This document shows positions 17,089 to 26,865 of a DNA stretch of 64,000 nucleotides, in pieces. Origin of the DNA: Erythrobacter litoralis HTCC2594 (GTDB lineage: Bacteria > Pseudomonadota > Alphaproteobacteria > Sphingomonadales > Sphingomonadaceae). A program made the translations under genes and the position numbers. The notes under the pieces are model-generated. The model saw nothing but the letters and a program-made list of their open reading frames with translations, was not told where the DNA came from and searched no databases. The DNA lies in the NCBI RefSeq assembly GCF_000013005.1, contig NC_007722.1, forward strand, positions 1,927,501-1,991,500. The letters are read 5' to 3'. The number at the start of each line of letters is the position of its first letter. Within the stretch, counting starts at the first letter, position 1.

Positions 17089-17924
17089 TGCGAAAGTTTC
17101 CAATCGAAGCTGAACGCCGAGATGTTTCTCCAAGCGTTATAATATTCCGGGGGCAAGTCGAAGGGGGCGGCCCGTTGCACAGCACGGATGGCCAGTTCGC
17201 CGTGTCTCTCTGCCTGCGCGCGGTTGATCTCGTTTACGCCGGTCTGGCGCACGACGCTAGGTCGTCCGGCCAGCGAACCGTCTTCGTTCAGGCTGAACCG
17301 CAGGACGGTGACGATTTCCTCGACCTCGGGTCCGCTCGGCGGCTGCCAATGCGGCTTGATCTCGCGCGCGATCGCCTGGACCAGCGAAGCTCGCGCACTG
17401 GCGCCGATCTGCGAGGCGGGCACGCGGGTTTCCTGCGTCGTGGTGCTGGAGCCCTGACCGGACAGGAAATCGTCGCCCAAGCGGCTGCCACGCGGCGGAG
17501 CCGAGCTCTGCGTCGGCTGCGGGCGCGGGGCCTGCGTGCGGCGTGGTGTCGGCTGGCGCGGCGCGGAGGTCGCGCGAGCCGTCGGACGGGGTTCCGGACG
17601 GGTGATCGGCTCAGGACGCGGTTCCGGCCGGGTGGTCGGCTCAGGGCGCGGCTGCGGGATTGGCATCGGCACCGGCACCGGCAGGGGCGGCGTGGGCAAG
17701 GTATCGAGAATCGGGGCGATCGCGGCGCGGCTCTCCGGCACCGGATCGGGCGCTTCGGCGGTCAGCCCGACTTCCTCGCTCAGATTGACCGTTACCCGCT
17801 CGGGCTGCTCGACCAGCTCGCGGGTGCTGGGTTGCAGAAACAGCGCCGCAACCAGCAGGAGATGCAGCACCACCGCGACCCCGAGGCCGAGGCCTTCTTC
17901 GCGGCGGAGGGCGGGTGCGTTCAT
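17085..17924 (-). CDS. tolA: TolA/TonB-like energy transducer of the Tol system
   Basis: A 279-residue protein with one N-terminal membrane helix (VAVVLHLLLVAALFL) and a long proline-rich periplasmic segment with RPEPRPEPxTRPEP-type repeats (residues about 75-145). The C-terminal TonB/TolA-like domain includes VLRFSLNEDGSLAGRP. It transmits the proton-motive signal from TolQR to TolB-Pal. The short proline-rich stalk instead of a long alanine-rich helix is common in alphaproteobacteria. It follows tolR by 11 bp and overlaps tolB. Confidence 0.9.
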   Translation of the reverse strand: MNAPALRREEGLGLGVAVVLHLLLVAALFLQPSTRELVEQPERVTVNLSEEVGLTAEAPDPVPESRAAIAPILDTLPTPPLPVPVPMPIPQPRPEPTTRPEPRPEPITRPEPRPTARATSAPRQPTPRRTQAPRPQPTQSSAPPRGSRLGDDFLSGQGSSTTTQETRVPASQIGASARASLVQAIAREIKPHWQPPSGPEVEEIVTVLRFSLNEDGSLAGRPSVVRQTGVNEINRAQAERHGELAIRAVQRAAPFDLPPEYYNAWRNISAFSFDWKLSQ

Positions 17925-17935
17925 TGGCTCAATCG

Positions 17936-18379
<444 letters not shown>

Positions 18380-18384
18380 TAATC

Positions 18385-18524
18385 CCTCCTCAGCATGGGG
18401 AGGGGGACCATTCGCAGGATGGTGGAGGGGCGAGCAGCACTAGCCAAAACCGCGACAGGGGCGGCCAGCACCGCTAGCCCCTCCACCAGCTTCGCTGGTC
18501 CTCCTCCCCGGTTCGGGGAGGAAG
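18385..18524. repeat. Large palindromic repeat between tolQ and tolR
   Basis: The left arm (18385-18431, CCTCCTCAGCATGGGGAGG onward) and the right arm (18477-18524, ending CGGTTCGGGGAGGAAG) can pair through GCCCCTCCACCA and TGGTGGAGGGGC cores and local CCTCC/GGAGG hairpins. It fills the whole intergenic space in the tol operon and would form a strong hairpin in the mRNA. Confidence 0.85.
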
Positions 18525-18539
18525 TTTTCAGTGCCATTG

Positions 18540-19240
<701 letters not shown>

Positions 19241-19244
<4 letters not shown>

Positions 19245-19711
19245 TCGGTGGGAACCTCGCTGAGAACGGGTTGGAAAGCTTCGCGCCAAGCCTCGGGCTG
19301 GCGCCGCGGACGGCCGTCGGGCGCGACGAAGCCGACGCGAAAGCTCGCTTCGGTCAGCAATTCGTCTCCGCGATAGGCGCGCTGGTGCATGGTGACGCTG
19401 GCTGCTTTGAGCTGGGTGCACCTCGTCTGAATGACGACGTCGTCGTCGAGCCTGGCCGGGCGAAAATATTTGAGCGTGAGATCGGCGACGGCGTAGGCGC
19501 CCTCCCCCGCTTCGATCGCGGCGCGCTGATCGATACCGAGCAAGCGCAGGATGTCCGATCGCGCGCGCTCGAACCAGCGCAGGTAATTGGCGTGATAGGT
19601 GATGCCGGACAGGTCCGTATCCTCGTAATAGACCCGCACCGCATAGAGGTGCACCGGGCCGTCGAAGACACCGCCGGGAGGGTTCGGGTGCGGGTTGGGG
19701 GTGGTCGCCAT
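19241..19711 (-). CDS. ybgC: Tol-Pal associated acyl-CoA thioesterase YbgC
   Basis: A 156-residue hotdog-fold thioesterase. The 4HBT signature VYYEDTDLSGITYHANYLRWFERAR contains the catalytic Asp and the tyrosine/histidine pair. It is the first gene of the tol-pal operon, as in most Gram-negative bacteria, and hydrolyses acyl-CoA or acyl-ACP linked to phospholipid turnover. The N-terminal ATTPNPHPNPPGG stretch is a short non-conserved leader, so the real start could lie a few codons downstream. Confidence 0.94.
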
Positions 19712-19823
19712 AGGTCGTTGCGCGCTTTAGCGGAGGCGTGAGTCGCCTAGCAAGCGAGAACGACGAAGCGACTCGGCTATGCGACGAACCGGCCGATTTA
19801 AGAACCAGCCCCAGGATCTCGTC

Positions 19824-19907
19824 GCCCCGGCCCCCGAGCCGGGGTCCCGCTTTCTTCAAGCGCGGCGCCGAAGACAGCGGGACCCCGGATCAAGTCCGGG
19901 GTGACGG
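19824..19907. repeat. Palindromic intergenic repeat
   Basis: CCCCGGCCCCCGAGCCGGGG (19825-19844) and CCCCGGATCAAGTCCGGGG (19883-19901) are hairpins flanking inverted TCCCGCT/AGCGGGA arms. This is a repeat type common in alphaproteobacteria. It lies between ybgC and the HIT gene; the remaining 217-bp gap shows nothing else. Confidence 0.85.
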
Positions 19908-19928
19908 TGGGAGTTGAGAGGGGCTGCC

Positions 19929-20312
19929 CTACCTTCGTCGCGCAATCATCGGCCCCAGCGGATGCCCGCCGAAGATATGGACATGCAGGTGCGGCACCTC
20001 CTGCCCGCCATGCGCGCCGATATTGGCCATCATGCGGTAGCCGTGCTCGACCAGACCTTTCATCCGCGCCACTTCGCCTACGGCGCGCACGAAGCCAGCG
20101 ATCTCCTCCGCCGTGGCCTTGGCGGAAAAATCGTCCCAGCTGACATATTGGCCCTTGGGGATCACCAGCGTGTGCACCTCGGCCTGCGGGTTGATGTCCT
20201 CGAACGCGAAAGCCCAGTCATCCTCATAAACCTTGTTCGACGGGATCTCGCCGCGCAGGATCTTGGCGAAGATATTATCGTCGTCATAGGGTAGCGTGGG
20301 GTCAATCGGCAT
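19929..20312 (-). CDS. HIT family nucleotide-binding hydrolase
   Basis: A 127-residue protein with the histidine triad HLHVHIFGG near the C-terminus and the N-terminal NIFAKILRGEIPSNKVYEDD typical of HinT-like enzymes. HinT hydrolyses purine nucleoside phosphoramidates. The ATG at 20310-20312 is chosen; an upstream in-frame TTG would add nine residues. The position next to hisE is common in this group. Confidence 0.93.
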   Translation of the reverse strand: MPIDPTLPYDDDNIFAKILRGEIPSNKVYEDDWAFAFEDINPQAEVHTLVIPKGQYVSWDDFSAKATAEEIAGFVRAVGEVARMKGLVEHGYRMMANIGAHGGQEVPHLHVHIFGGHPLGPMIARRR

Positions 20313-20381
20313 AACTCTTTCTTTTTCCTCCAAACTCAAATACTCGGAGCTTCAGTATGTCAGATTCACTCGGGGGGTAGT

Positions 20382-20699
20382 ATGGCCACTAATCTCAGTC
20401 AGATGAAGTATTGTGTCGGCTGTGCGAAAGAGTTGCATTCAAGTGCGTCGGCCTGCCCTGCTTGTGGGGCCAAGCAAGGTTCGTCGGGGCAGAGTGGCGA
20501 AAAATCGCGGATTGCGGCTGTTCTATTAGCGTTGTTTCTTGGGGGCTTTGGGGTACATAAATTCTATCTCGGTCGGGTTGCCGCTGGTATTCTCTATCTG
20601 CTTTTCTGCTGGACCTTCATCCCGGCAATTATCGCGTTTATCGAGATGATAATCTATCTTACTATGAGTGACGAGGCATTCGCAGAAAAATACGGCTAA
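20382..20699 (+). CDS. TM2 domain protein with zinc-ribbon head
   Basis: A 105-residue protein. The N-terminal zinc ribbon has two CxxC pairs (CVGCAKEL and CPACGAKQ). It is followed by two membrane helices in a TM2 domain ([20 protein letters not shown] and [20 protein letters not shown]). The GVHKFYLGR motif is the family hallmark. Base composition is clearly lower in GC than its neighbours, suggesting recent acquisition. Its stop overlaps the convergent hisE stop by 3 nt. Function of bacterial TM2 proteins is unknown. Confidence 0.88.
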   Translation: MATNLSQMKYCVGCAKELHSSASACPACGAKQGSSGQSGEKSRIAAVLLALFLGGFGVHKFYLGRVAAGILYLLFCWTFIPAIIAFIEMIIYLTMSDEAFAEKYG

Positions 20700-21010
20700 T
20701 CGCCTCGCTTTGCTTTTTCATCGAGGCCCGACAAGCCTTCGCGGCGGTCGAGTTCGGCGAGGACCTGGTCCAGTGACACGCCTCGGGCCTGCAGCAGCAC
20801 GAGCAAGTGGAAGATCAGGTCTGCGCCCTCGCCGACCAGTTCCTCGTCACTGCCGGTGAGCGCGGCGATCACGGTTTCGGTGGCTTCCTCGCCCACTTTC
20901 TCCGCCATTTTTGGCAGCCCCTTGGCATTGAGCCGCGCGACATAACTGCTGTCGGGATCGGCATTGCGGCGCGCGGCGATGGTGGCCTCGAGGCGTTGCA
21001 GCGTATTCAT
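20696..21010 (-). CDS. hisE: Phosphoribosyl-ATP pyrophosphatase
   Basis: HisE cleaves PR-ATP to PR-AMP and pyrophosphate, the second step of histidine synthesis. The 104-residue protein has the MazG-like metal core [14 protein letters not shown] and [13 protein letters not shown]. The ATG at 21008-21010 follows GGAGAG; an ATG nine bases upstream is possible. It is last in the minus-strand block hisB-hisH-hisA-hisF-hisE and stands alone from hisI. Confidence 0.93.
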   Translation of the reverse strand: MNTLQRLEATIAARRNADPDSSYVARLNAKGLPKMAEKVGEEATETVIAALTGSDEELVGEGADLIFHLLVLLQARGVSLDQVLAELDRREGLSGLDEKAKRGD

Positions 21011-21024
21011 ACTCTCCATCTCGC

Positions 21025-21882
21025 CTAAGCGCCGCGCGCGGGCAAGCCTGCATCGCGCAACGCCTGGTGCGCCTCGGCGATGGTGTGCGTGCCGAAATGA
21101 AAGATGGAGGCCGCCAGCACCGCGCTGGCATGGCCTTCGGTCACGCCTTCGACCAGGTGATCGAGCGTGCCGACACCGCCGCTGGCGATGACGGGCACGG
21201 AGACGCTGTCGGCGATAGTGCGGGTCAGCAGCAGGTCGTAGCCCGCCTTGGTCCCATCGCCATCCATGCTGGTGACGAGCAATTCGCCTGCGCCGAGGTC
21301 GGCGACCTGCTCGGCGAACTCGATCGCGTCGATGCCGGTCGGCTTGCGACCGCCATGGGTGTAGATTTCCCAGCGGCAAATCCCCACCCCCGTTCGCCCT
21401 GAGCCTGTCGAAGGGGCGGCAGAACGTTGCGGCTGGGCTTCGATAGGCTCAGCCCGAACGGGGGTGGGTTCGGTAGGCACGCGCCGCGCATCCACACTCG
21501 CGACGACACACTGGCTGCCGAACCTGTCGGCAATCTCGCGCACCAGTTCGGGCCGCGCCACCGCCGCACTGTTGATCGCGACCTTGTCCGCCCCAGCCAG
21601 CAGCAGCGCCCGCGCATCCTCGACCGAGCGCACCCCTCCGCCGACGGTCAGCGGCATGAAACAATGCTCCGCCGTGCGCCGCACCACATCGAGCAAAGTC
21701 CCGCGCCCTTCGTGGCTCGCGGAAATATCGAGGAAACACAGCTCGTCCGCCCCCGCCGCGTCATAGGCCTTGGCCTGCTCCACAGGATCGCCGGCATCGA
21801 CGAGATCGACGAAATTGACGCCCTTGACCACGCGCCCATCGGCGACGTCGAGACAGGGAATGACGCGGACGCGGACGGTCAC
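21025..21882 (-). CDS. hisF: Imidazole glycerol phosphate synthase cyclase subunit HisF with in-frame repeat insertion
   Basis: HisF is the cyclase half of IGP synthase, making IGP and AICAR with ammonia from HisH. The TIM barrel is intact: [16 protein letters not shown] (first catalytic Asp), [32 protein letters not shown] (second catalytic Asp) and VIASGGVGT. Between [11 protein letters not shown] and [11 protein letters not shown] there is an extra stretch of about 30 residues ([15 protein letters not shown]...). It is encoded by a palindromic repeat at 21383-21468. Total length is 285 residues against the usual 252-258. The start is GTG at 21880-21882. The insertion is in a loop that varies in length in HisF, so function may persist. 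Confidence 0.92.
   Translation of the reverse strand: MTVRVRVIPCLDVADGRVVKGVNFVDLVDAGDPVEQAKAYDAAGADELCFLDISASHEGRGTLLDVVRRTAEHCFMPLTVGGGVRSVEDARALLLAGADKVAINSAAVARPELVREIADRFGSQCVVASVDARRVPTEPTPVRAEPIEAQPQRSAAPSTGSGRTGVGICRWEIYTHGGRKPTGIDAIEFAEQVADLGAGELLVTSMDGDGTKAGYDLLLTRTIADSVSVPVIASGGVGTLDHLVEGVTEGHASAVLAASIFHFGTHTIAEAHQALRDAGLPARGA
21383..21468. repeat. Palindromic repeat inside the hisF coding sequence
   Basis: The 31-nt arms 21383-21413 and 21438-21468 match at about 28 of 31 positions when one is inverted. Each carries the family core CGTTCGxxCTGAGCCTGTCGAAG. The 24-nt loop is AGAACG-centred. The element is read through in frame by hisF. Confidence 0.92.
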
Positions 21883-21903
21883 GGTTTTCCGCCCTTTCGC
21901 CTG

Positions 21904-21977
21904 TCCTTCGACAGGCTCAGGATGAACGGGGTTGGGGCCAAGCACAGGTTCCGTTCGGCCTGAGCCTGTCGAAGGCC
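21904..21977. repeat. Palindromic repeat between hisA and hisF
   Basis: CCTTCGACAGGCTCAGG (21905-21921) followed by ATGAACGG, and the inverted CCGTTCGGCCTGAGCCTG at 21951-21968 followed by TCGAAGG. Same family as the element inside hisF and the one at 34.2 kb. It occupies most of the 106-bp gap before the hisF GTG. Confidence 0.9.
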
Positions 21978-21988
21978 ACGCGCCGACA

Positions 21989-22717
21989 TTAGCTCCTCGC
22001 CCCCATTGCAATCGCCGCGGCCAAGTCCAGCCGCCCTTCGTAAAGGGCGCGCCCGGTAATGACCCCTTCGATCCCCTCATGCGCATGCAGCGAGAGGACG
22101 TGGATATCGTCCAGTCCCTTGACGCCGCCGCTGGCAATCACGGGCATGTCGGTCTGGCGGGCGAGCTCGACCGTCGCGTCGATATTGCAGCCCTTGAGCA
22201 GGCCGTCGCGGCCGATGTCGGTGAACAGCAGGCTGGCGACGCCCGCATCCTCGAAGCGGCGCGCCATGTCGGCGACGGGGACGTCGGAGACTTCGGCCCA
22301 GCCCTCGGTCGCAATCATGCCGTCGCGCGCATCCACAGCGACGACGATGCCATTCTCCCACTCGCGCGCCATCTCTTTGACGAAATCCGGGTCCTTGAGC
22401 GCAGCCGACCCAATCACGATTCGCGCGACGCCGAGGTTAAACCAGCCTTCGACCGCCGTGGCATCGCGAATGCCGCCGCCGAGCTGCACATAGCCGGGGA
22501 ACTCCGCAACGATCGCTTCGACAGCCTCGCGATTGCGGCTCTCGCCCGCGAAAGCACCGTCGAGATCGACTACGTGCAGGTGCTCGGCCCCGGCCTCGGC
22601 AAACAGCATCGCCTGCGCTGCCGGGTTGTCGCCATAGACGGTGGCGCGATCCATATCGCCCTCGGCCAGCCGCACGACTTCGCCGCCCTTGAGGTCGATG
22701 GCGGGAAAGACGATCAT
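21989..22717 (-). CDS. hisA: ProFAR isomerase HisA
   Basis: HisA performs the Amadori rearrangement of ProFAR to PRFAR. The 242-residue TIM barrel carries [16 protein letters not shown] (catalytic Asp), [28 protein letters not shown] (second Asp) and VIASGGVKG. The ATG at 22715-22717 overlaps the hisH stop (ATGA). It is followed by a palindromic repeat and then hisF. Confidence 0.96.
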   Translation of the reverse strand: MIVFPAIDLKGGEVVRLAEGDMDRATVYGDNPAAQAMLFAEAGAEHLHVVDLDGAFAGESRNREAVEAIVAEFPGYVQLGGGIRDATAVEGWFNLGVARIVIGSAALKDPDFVKEMAREWENGIVVAVDARDGMIATEGWAEVSDVPVADMARRFEDAGVASLLFTDIGRDGLLKGCNIDATVELARQTDMPVIASGGVKGLDDIHVLSLHAHEGIEGVITGRALYEGRLDLAAAIAMGARS

Positions 22718-23346
22718 GCCGGGTTCCAATCGAGAAAACGGGTGAGCAGCCCCAGCCCATAGGCTTGGCTCTTCTCCGGGTGAAATTGCACGCCGACGAT
22801 ATTATCCCGCGCCACCGCCGCCACAAGCCCGCCGCCATGGTCGGTCATCGCTAGGACGTCGCGGCCCTCATCGGCATGAAAATGATAGGAATGGAGGAAA
22901 TACGCTTCGCCCTCGTCGACCAATGCGTGGTTTTTCGCATGCGGCGTCAATGCCACGTCGTTCCAGCCCATGTGAGGCACCTTGACGCTCGGATCGGTCG
23001 GCTCGATCAGCCGCACTTCGCCCGCCACCCAGTCGAGCCCCGGCGTTTCGGCATGTTCCAGCCCGCGGGTCGCCAGCAATTGCATGCCCACGCAAATGCC
23101 GAGGAATGGTACGCCGCCCAGCAGCACCCGCTCCTCCAGCGCATCGACCATTCCCGCAATGCCGCGCAGTCCATCGGCACAAGCCTTGTAAGAACCGACA
23201 CCCGGCAACACCACGCGATCCGCCATGCGGACAAGATCGGGATTATGCGTAACTTTGACCCCGTGCGCTCCGGCAGCCTTCAATGCGTTGTGAACTGAAT
23301 GCAGGTTGCCCGCGCCATAGTCGATCAGCGCGATCCTCTCAGCCAC
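22714..23346 (-). CDS. hisH: Imidazole glycerol phosphate synthase glutaminase subunit
   Basis: HisH releases ammonia from glutamine for HisF. The 210-residue class I glutamine amidotransferase shows [23 protein letters not shown], the nucleophile in [10 protein letters not shown] and the His/Glu of the triad in VQFHPEKSQ. The start is GTG at 23344-23346 (VAERIAL), overlapping the hisB stop. No ATG is placed suitably. It lies directly between hisB and hisA. Confidence 0.95.
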   Translation of the reverse strand: MAERIALIDYGAGNLHSVHNALKAAGAHGVKVTHNPDLVRMADRVVLPGVGSYKACADGLRGIAGMVDALEERVLLGGVPFLGICVGMQLLATRGLEHAETPGLDWVAGEVRLIEPTDPSVKVPHMGWNDVALTPHAKNHALVDEGEAYFLHSYHFHADEGRDVLAMTDHGGGLVAAVARDNIVGVQFHPEKSQAYGLGLLTRFLDWNPA

Positions 23347-23932
23347 CCAACTGCCCCTTGGTGCTCGGGATCGCCCCGCCCTTGCGCCCATCCAGTTCCA
23401 CCGCCTGCCGCATCGCGCGGGCGAAGCCCTTGTAGATGCTCTCGCAGATGTGGTGGTTGTTGGTGCCGTAGAGCAATTCGATATGCAGCGTGATTCCCGC
23501 CGCCTGCGCGACCGACTGGAACCAGTGCTCGATCAGCTCGGTGTCCCATTCGCCGAGCTTTTCCTGGCTGAAGCCCGCGCGAAAGACAGTGTAGGGACGG
23601 CCAGAAATGTCCAAAGCGACGCGGCTCAGCGTTTCGTCCATCGGCGAATAGGCCTGGCCGTAGCGCCCAATCCCGGCCTTGTCGCCCAGCGCTTCGCCGA
23701 GCGCCTGCCCCAGCGCGATCGCGCTATCTTCGGTGGTGTGGTGCTGGTCGACATGCAGGTCGCCGTCGACTTTCATCGTCACATCGATCAGCGAATGCTT
23801 GGAGAACTGTTCGACCATGTGATCGAGAAAGCCGATCCCGGTGGAAACGTCATAGTTCCCTCTCCCGTCGAGGTTCACTTCGATCAGGATCCTCGTTTCC
23901 GCGGTATTTCGCTCAATTCTGCCGGTGCGCAT
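23339..23932 (-). CDS. hisB: Imidazoleglycerol-phosphate dehydratase
   Basis: A single-function 197-residue HisB that dehydrates IGP to imidazole acetol phosphate using manganese. The metal motifs DQHHTTED and NNHHICES are present, with [14 protein letters not shown] upstream. There is no histidinol-phosphatase fusion. It is first in the his block and divergent from sspB. The two starts are about 80 bp apart. Confidence 0.96.
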   Translation of the reverse strand: MRTGRIERNTAETRILIEVNLDGRGNYDVSTGIGFLDHMVEQFSKHSLIDVTMKVDGDLHVDQHHTTEDSAIALGQALGEALGDKAGIGRYGQAYSPMDETLSRVALDISGRPYTVFRAGFSQEKLGEWDTELIEHWFQSVAQAAGITLHIELLYGTNNHHICESIYKGFARAMRQAVELDGRKGGAIPSTKGQLGG

Positions 23933-24014
23933 GGGCGCGGGCTATAGCTTTCAGCGGCGGATATACAAGCATTCTGCGCTTGACCGGGGCCGCGGGTATC
24001 GTCAGTTGAAGCAC

Positions 24015-24518
24015 ATGACCGAGGATACCCCCGACAGCCTCATTCCCTACGACGAGATCGTGCAAGAGGCGCTGCGCGCCGTGGTCGGCCGCGTGCTGGG
24101 AGAGATCCAGGAAACCGGCAGCGAATTGCCGGGCAGCCACCATTTCTACATCACCTTCAAGACCGGCGCGCCGGGTGTCGATATCCCGCAAAACCTGCGC
24201 GAACGCTTCCCGGACGAGATGACGATCGTGCTGCAGAACAAGTTCTGGGACCTGAACGTCACCGACGAGGGATTTTCCGTCGGCCTCAGCTTCAACCAAG
24301 TGCCGGCGCAGCTGGCGATTCCCTTTGCCGCGATCACCGCGTTCGTCGATCCGGCGGTCGATTTCGGGCTGCAGTTCCAGGCCACCGTCGCCGACATGGC
24401 GCCCGAGCAGCACGAGGACCCGGAAAACGACGAAGCGGAACAGGGCGGCGGTCCAGCCGTTTCAGACAGCGAGGACGGTTCCAACGTGGTGACCGTGGAT
24501 TTCGGCAAGAAGAAATAG
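24015..24518 (+). CDS. sspB: SspB-like ClpXP adaptor
   Basis: SspB tethers ssrA-tagged and other substrates to ClpXP. The 167-residue protein has the alphaproteobacterial SspB core (SLIPYDEIVQEALRAVVG, HHFYITFKTGAPGVDIP, MTIVLQNKFWDLNV, FNQVPAQLAIPFAAI). An acidic low-complexity linker follows, and a short C-terminal tail VVTVDFGKKK corresponds to the ClpX-binding module. ATG 24015 gives the expected N-terminus. Confidence 0.93.
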   Translation: MTEDTPDSLIPYDEIVQEALRAVVGRVLGEIQETGSELPGSHHFYITFKTGAPGVDIPQNLRERFPDEMTIVLQNKFWDLNVTDEGFSVGLSFNQVPAQLAIPFAAITAFVDPAVDFGLQFQATVADMAPEQHEDPENDEAEQGGGPAVSDSEDGSNVVTVDFGKKK

Positions 24519-24548
24519 GCCTGCGGCTGCGGGCCGGGGCAGGCTGGC

Positions 24549-24974
24549 ATGGTACGCAAGGCAATCAGGAAACGCGCGACACTGCGCAAGGATGTGCACG
24601 AGGCGGAAGCCGGATTGCCCGAAGCCCGTTCCGACGGCGACGTGCCGGGCCCCAGCCCCGATCCGGCGACGAACCTGATCATGGCGGATATTGCCATGCG
24701 CGCTGGGTCTTATGTGCTTCGGGACGTGGTCGAACGAACCATGCTGAAAGGCAGCTATAGCGACGGCACCGCCCGCAAGATCATCCAGAACCGCTCGCTG
24801 AAACAGACGGTCGCCTCGGTCGCGATCGCCAAATTCGCAACGAGGTCCGTGCCCGGCGCGGCAATCGTCGGCGGTGGAATTCTCGTCAAGGCGCTGTTCG
24901 ACAAGAGCCAGCAGCGCCGCGCGCGGCTGCGTGGCCGCAAGAAGCTCGCCGAGCAGGCGCAGGAAGAGAGCTAG
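24549..24974 (+). CDS. Conserved hypothetical basic protein
   Basis: A 141-residue protein, basic at both ends (RKAIRKRATLRKD and RRARLRGRKKLAEQ), with a middle helix region and a glycine/alanine stretch VPGAAIVGGGILVKALF that could be a weak membrane segment. No known domain is recognised. It starts 30 bp after sspB and probably shares its transcript. Confidence 0.7.
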   Translation: MVRKAIRKRATLRKDVHEAEAGLPEARSDGDVPGPSPDPATNLIMADIAMRAGSYVLRDVVERTMLKGSYSDGTARKIIQNRSLKQTVASVAIAKFATRSVPGAAIVGGGILVKALFDKSQQRRARLRGRKKLAEQAQEES

Positions 24975-25072
24975 GGCACCAGGACCGACACCAGACGGCA
25001 ATTGGCCGCGCACCGGTGCGTTCGCCGCCGGGCGGGGTTGATTTCTTCATCGTAGCCGGGCCAAGAGCACAC

Positions 25073-25714
25073 ATGGCCCACGACCAATCCGATGCGCTGA
25101 ACCGGCGCGGACTTCTGTTCATCCTCTCTTCCCCTTCCGGCGCGGGGAAGACGACGATCTCGCGCATGCTGCTGACGGCGGACGAGCAGATCAAGCTTTC
25201 GGTCAGCGCCACGACCCGGCCCAAGCGGCCCGGCGAAATTGATGGGGTCGATTATCATTTCGTCACCCGCGAAAAGTTCGACGAAATGATCGAGAAGGAC
25301 GAGTTCTACGAATGGGCCGAGGTTTTCGGGCATCGCTACGGCACGCCCAAGGGCTATATCCGGCAGGGGCTGAAGGAAGGGCAGGATTTCCTGTTCGACA
25401 TCGACTGGCAGGGCACCCAGCAGCTCAAGCAGAAGGACGACCAGGATGTTGTCACTGTCTTCATCCTGCCGCCGAGCCTCGACGAGCTGCGTCACCGGCT
25501 TGAAACCCGTGCCCAGGACAGCGAGGACGTGATCGACCGCCGGATGGACCGCGCGCGCGGCGAGATCAGCCACTGGGCCGAATACGATTATGTCGTCGTC
25601 AACGACGACGTCGACCATTGCTTCGTCAAGGTGCGCGAAATCCTCCATGCCGAACGTATGAAGCGCACCCGCCAGACCGGTCTGATCCCGTTTGTGCGTG
25701 AACTCATGGCGTGA
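25073..25714 (+). CDS. gmk: Guanylate kinase
   Basis: Gmk phosphorylates GMP and dGMP to the diphosphates. The 213-residue protein has the P-loop SSPSGAGKTT, the GMP-binding SVSATTRPKRPGEIDGVDY and FLFDIDWQGTQQL, and the lid region RRMDRARGEI. The ATG at 25073 is used; the longer frame from 25016 is not conserved-looking. Confidence 0.96.
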   Translation: MAHDQSDALNRRGLLFILSSPSGAGKTTISRMLLTADEQIKLSVSATTRPKRPGEIDGVDYHFVTREKFDEMIEKDEFYEWAEVFGHRYGTPKGYIRQGLKEGQDFLFDIDWQGTQQLKQKDDQDVVTVFILPPSLDELRHRLETRAQDSEDVIDRRMDRARGEISHWAEYDYVVVNDDVDHCFVKVREILHAERMKRTRQTGLIPFVRELMA

Positions 25715-25721
25715 CCCGCTT

Positions 25722-25758
25722 AAGGCGGCATACACGACCGGAGGCGCATAGCCGCCTT
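25722..25758 (+). terminator. Inverted repeat after gmk
   Basis: AAGGCGGC 25722-25729 pairs with GCCGCCTT 25751-25758 across a 21-nt loop, ending in CTCAACCCC. It has no clear U-run, so the terminator call is weak. Confidence 0.35.
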
Positions 25759-25784
25759 CTCAACCCCAGCTACCGCGAGATTTT

Positions 25785-26840
25785 GTGAACGCACCTTCCT
25801 TTGACATGACTGCCAGCGAGGCTTCGCCTGACACCATAGACGCGCGCCAGCTCGCGCAGGACCTCAAGCCCTTCCACCGCCCACGCGTGTGGCGCAGCAG
25901 TATCGAGCTCGCGATTACGCTGGTGCCTTTCGTTGCGCTCTACGCGGCCATGTTGCTGGCGCTCGATGCCGGATACTGGCTGGCACTTGTCGGAACGCCG
26001 CTGGCAGGCCTGCTGCTGCTGCGCCTTTTCATCATCCAGCACGACTGCGGCCACGGTTCCTTCTTCAAGCGGCGCGCGACGAACGACTGGGTCGGACGCG
26101 CACTCGGCGTGCTCACGCTCACACCCTACGATTGCTGGCGGCGCAGCCATGCGCTGCATCATGCGGCGACCGGCAACCTCGACGCGCGCGGCTTCGGCGA
26201 TGTCGATACCCTTACGGTGCGCGAATTTTGCGAAAGTTCGCGCTGGCAGCGCGCCTTCTATCGCGCCTACCGCCATCCCCTGGTGCTGATGGGGCTCGGC
26301 CCGGCCTATCTGTTCCTGCTGCGCCATCGCCTGCCGATCGGGCTGATGACCGCCGGCAGTATCTACTGGGTCAGTGCCATGGTCACCAATCTCGTGATCG
26401 CCGCGATCCTGTTCGGCCTGATCTGGACTTTCGGTTTCGCGACCGTCGCGCTGGTCTTCTTCCCGGTCCTACTGACGGCAGCGAGCATGGGCGTATGGTT
26501 GTTCTACATCCAGCACCAGTTCGAAGACGCGGTGTGGGACAAGCGGGAGGACTGGTCCTTCCACCACGCGGCCCTCGCCGGCAGTACCTATCTCGACCTG
26601 CCAAGCGTGCTGCGCTGGTTTACCGGCAATATCGGCATCCACCATGTGCATCATTTGGCGAGCCGCATTCCATTCTACCGCCTGCCCGAAGTGCTGCGCG
26701 AATTCCCTGCACTGACCGAGGTCAATCGCTACACCACGCGCCAGGCGTTCAAGCCGCTGCTGCTGGCGCTTTGGTGCGAGGACGAGCGACGACTGGTGAC
26801 GTTCAGCGAGGCGAAAAGACGGGTCGCTGCCCGGGGTTAG
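25785..26840 (+). CDS. Membrane fatty acid desaturase
   Basis: A 351-residue integral membrane di-iron protein. Three histidine boxes are visible: HDCGH, HALHH and HHVHH. They are spaced by pairs of hydrophobic helices (SIELAITLVPFVALYAAMLL, LALVGTPLAGLLLLRLFII and two more pairs). The overall plan matches delta-12-type acyl-lipid desaturases. Regiochemistry cannot be told from sequence. GTG 25785 is the probable start; ATG 25806 is an alternative. Confidence 0.9.
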   Translation: MNAPSFDMTASEASPDTIDARQLAQDLKPFHRPRVWRSSIELAITLVPFVALYAAMLLALDAGYWLALVGTPLAGLLLLRLFIIQHDCGHGSFFKRRATNDWVGRALGVLTLTPYDCWRRSHALHHAATGNLDARGFGDVDTLTVREFCESSRWQRAFYRAYRHPLVLMGLGPAYLFLLRHRLPIGLMTAGSIYWVSAMVTNLVIAAILFGLIWTFGFATVALVFFPVLLTAASMGVWLFYIQHQFEDAVWDKREDWSFHHAALAGSTYLDLPSVLRWFTGNIGIHHVHHLASRIPFYRLPEVLREFPALTEVNRYTTRQAFKPLLLALWCEDERRLVTFSEAKRRVAARG

Positions 26841-26865
26841 GCCGTGAACGGACCGGTCACTGTCG

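Noticed and set aside
21019..21379. Longer hisE frame extending into hisF
   Set aside because: HisE motifs start after 21010; the upstream part is hisF in another frame.
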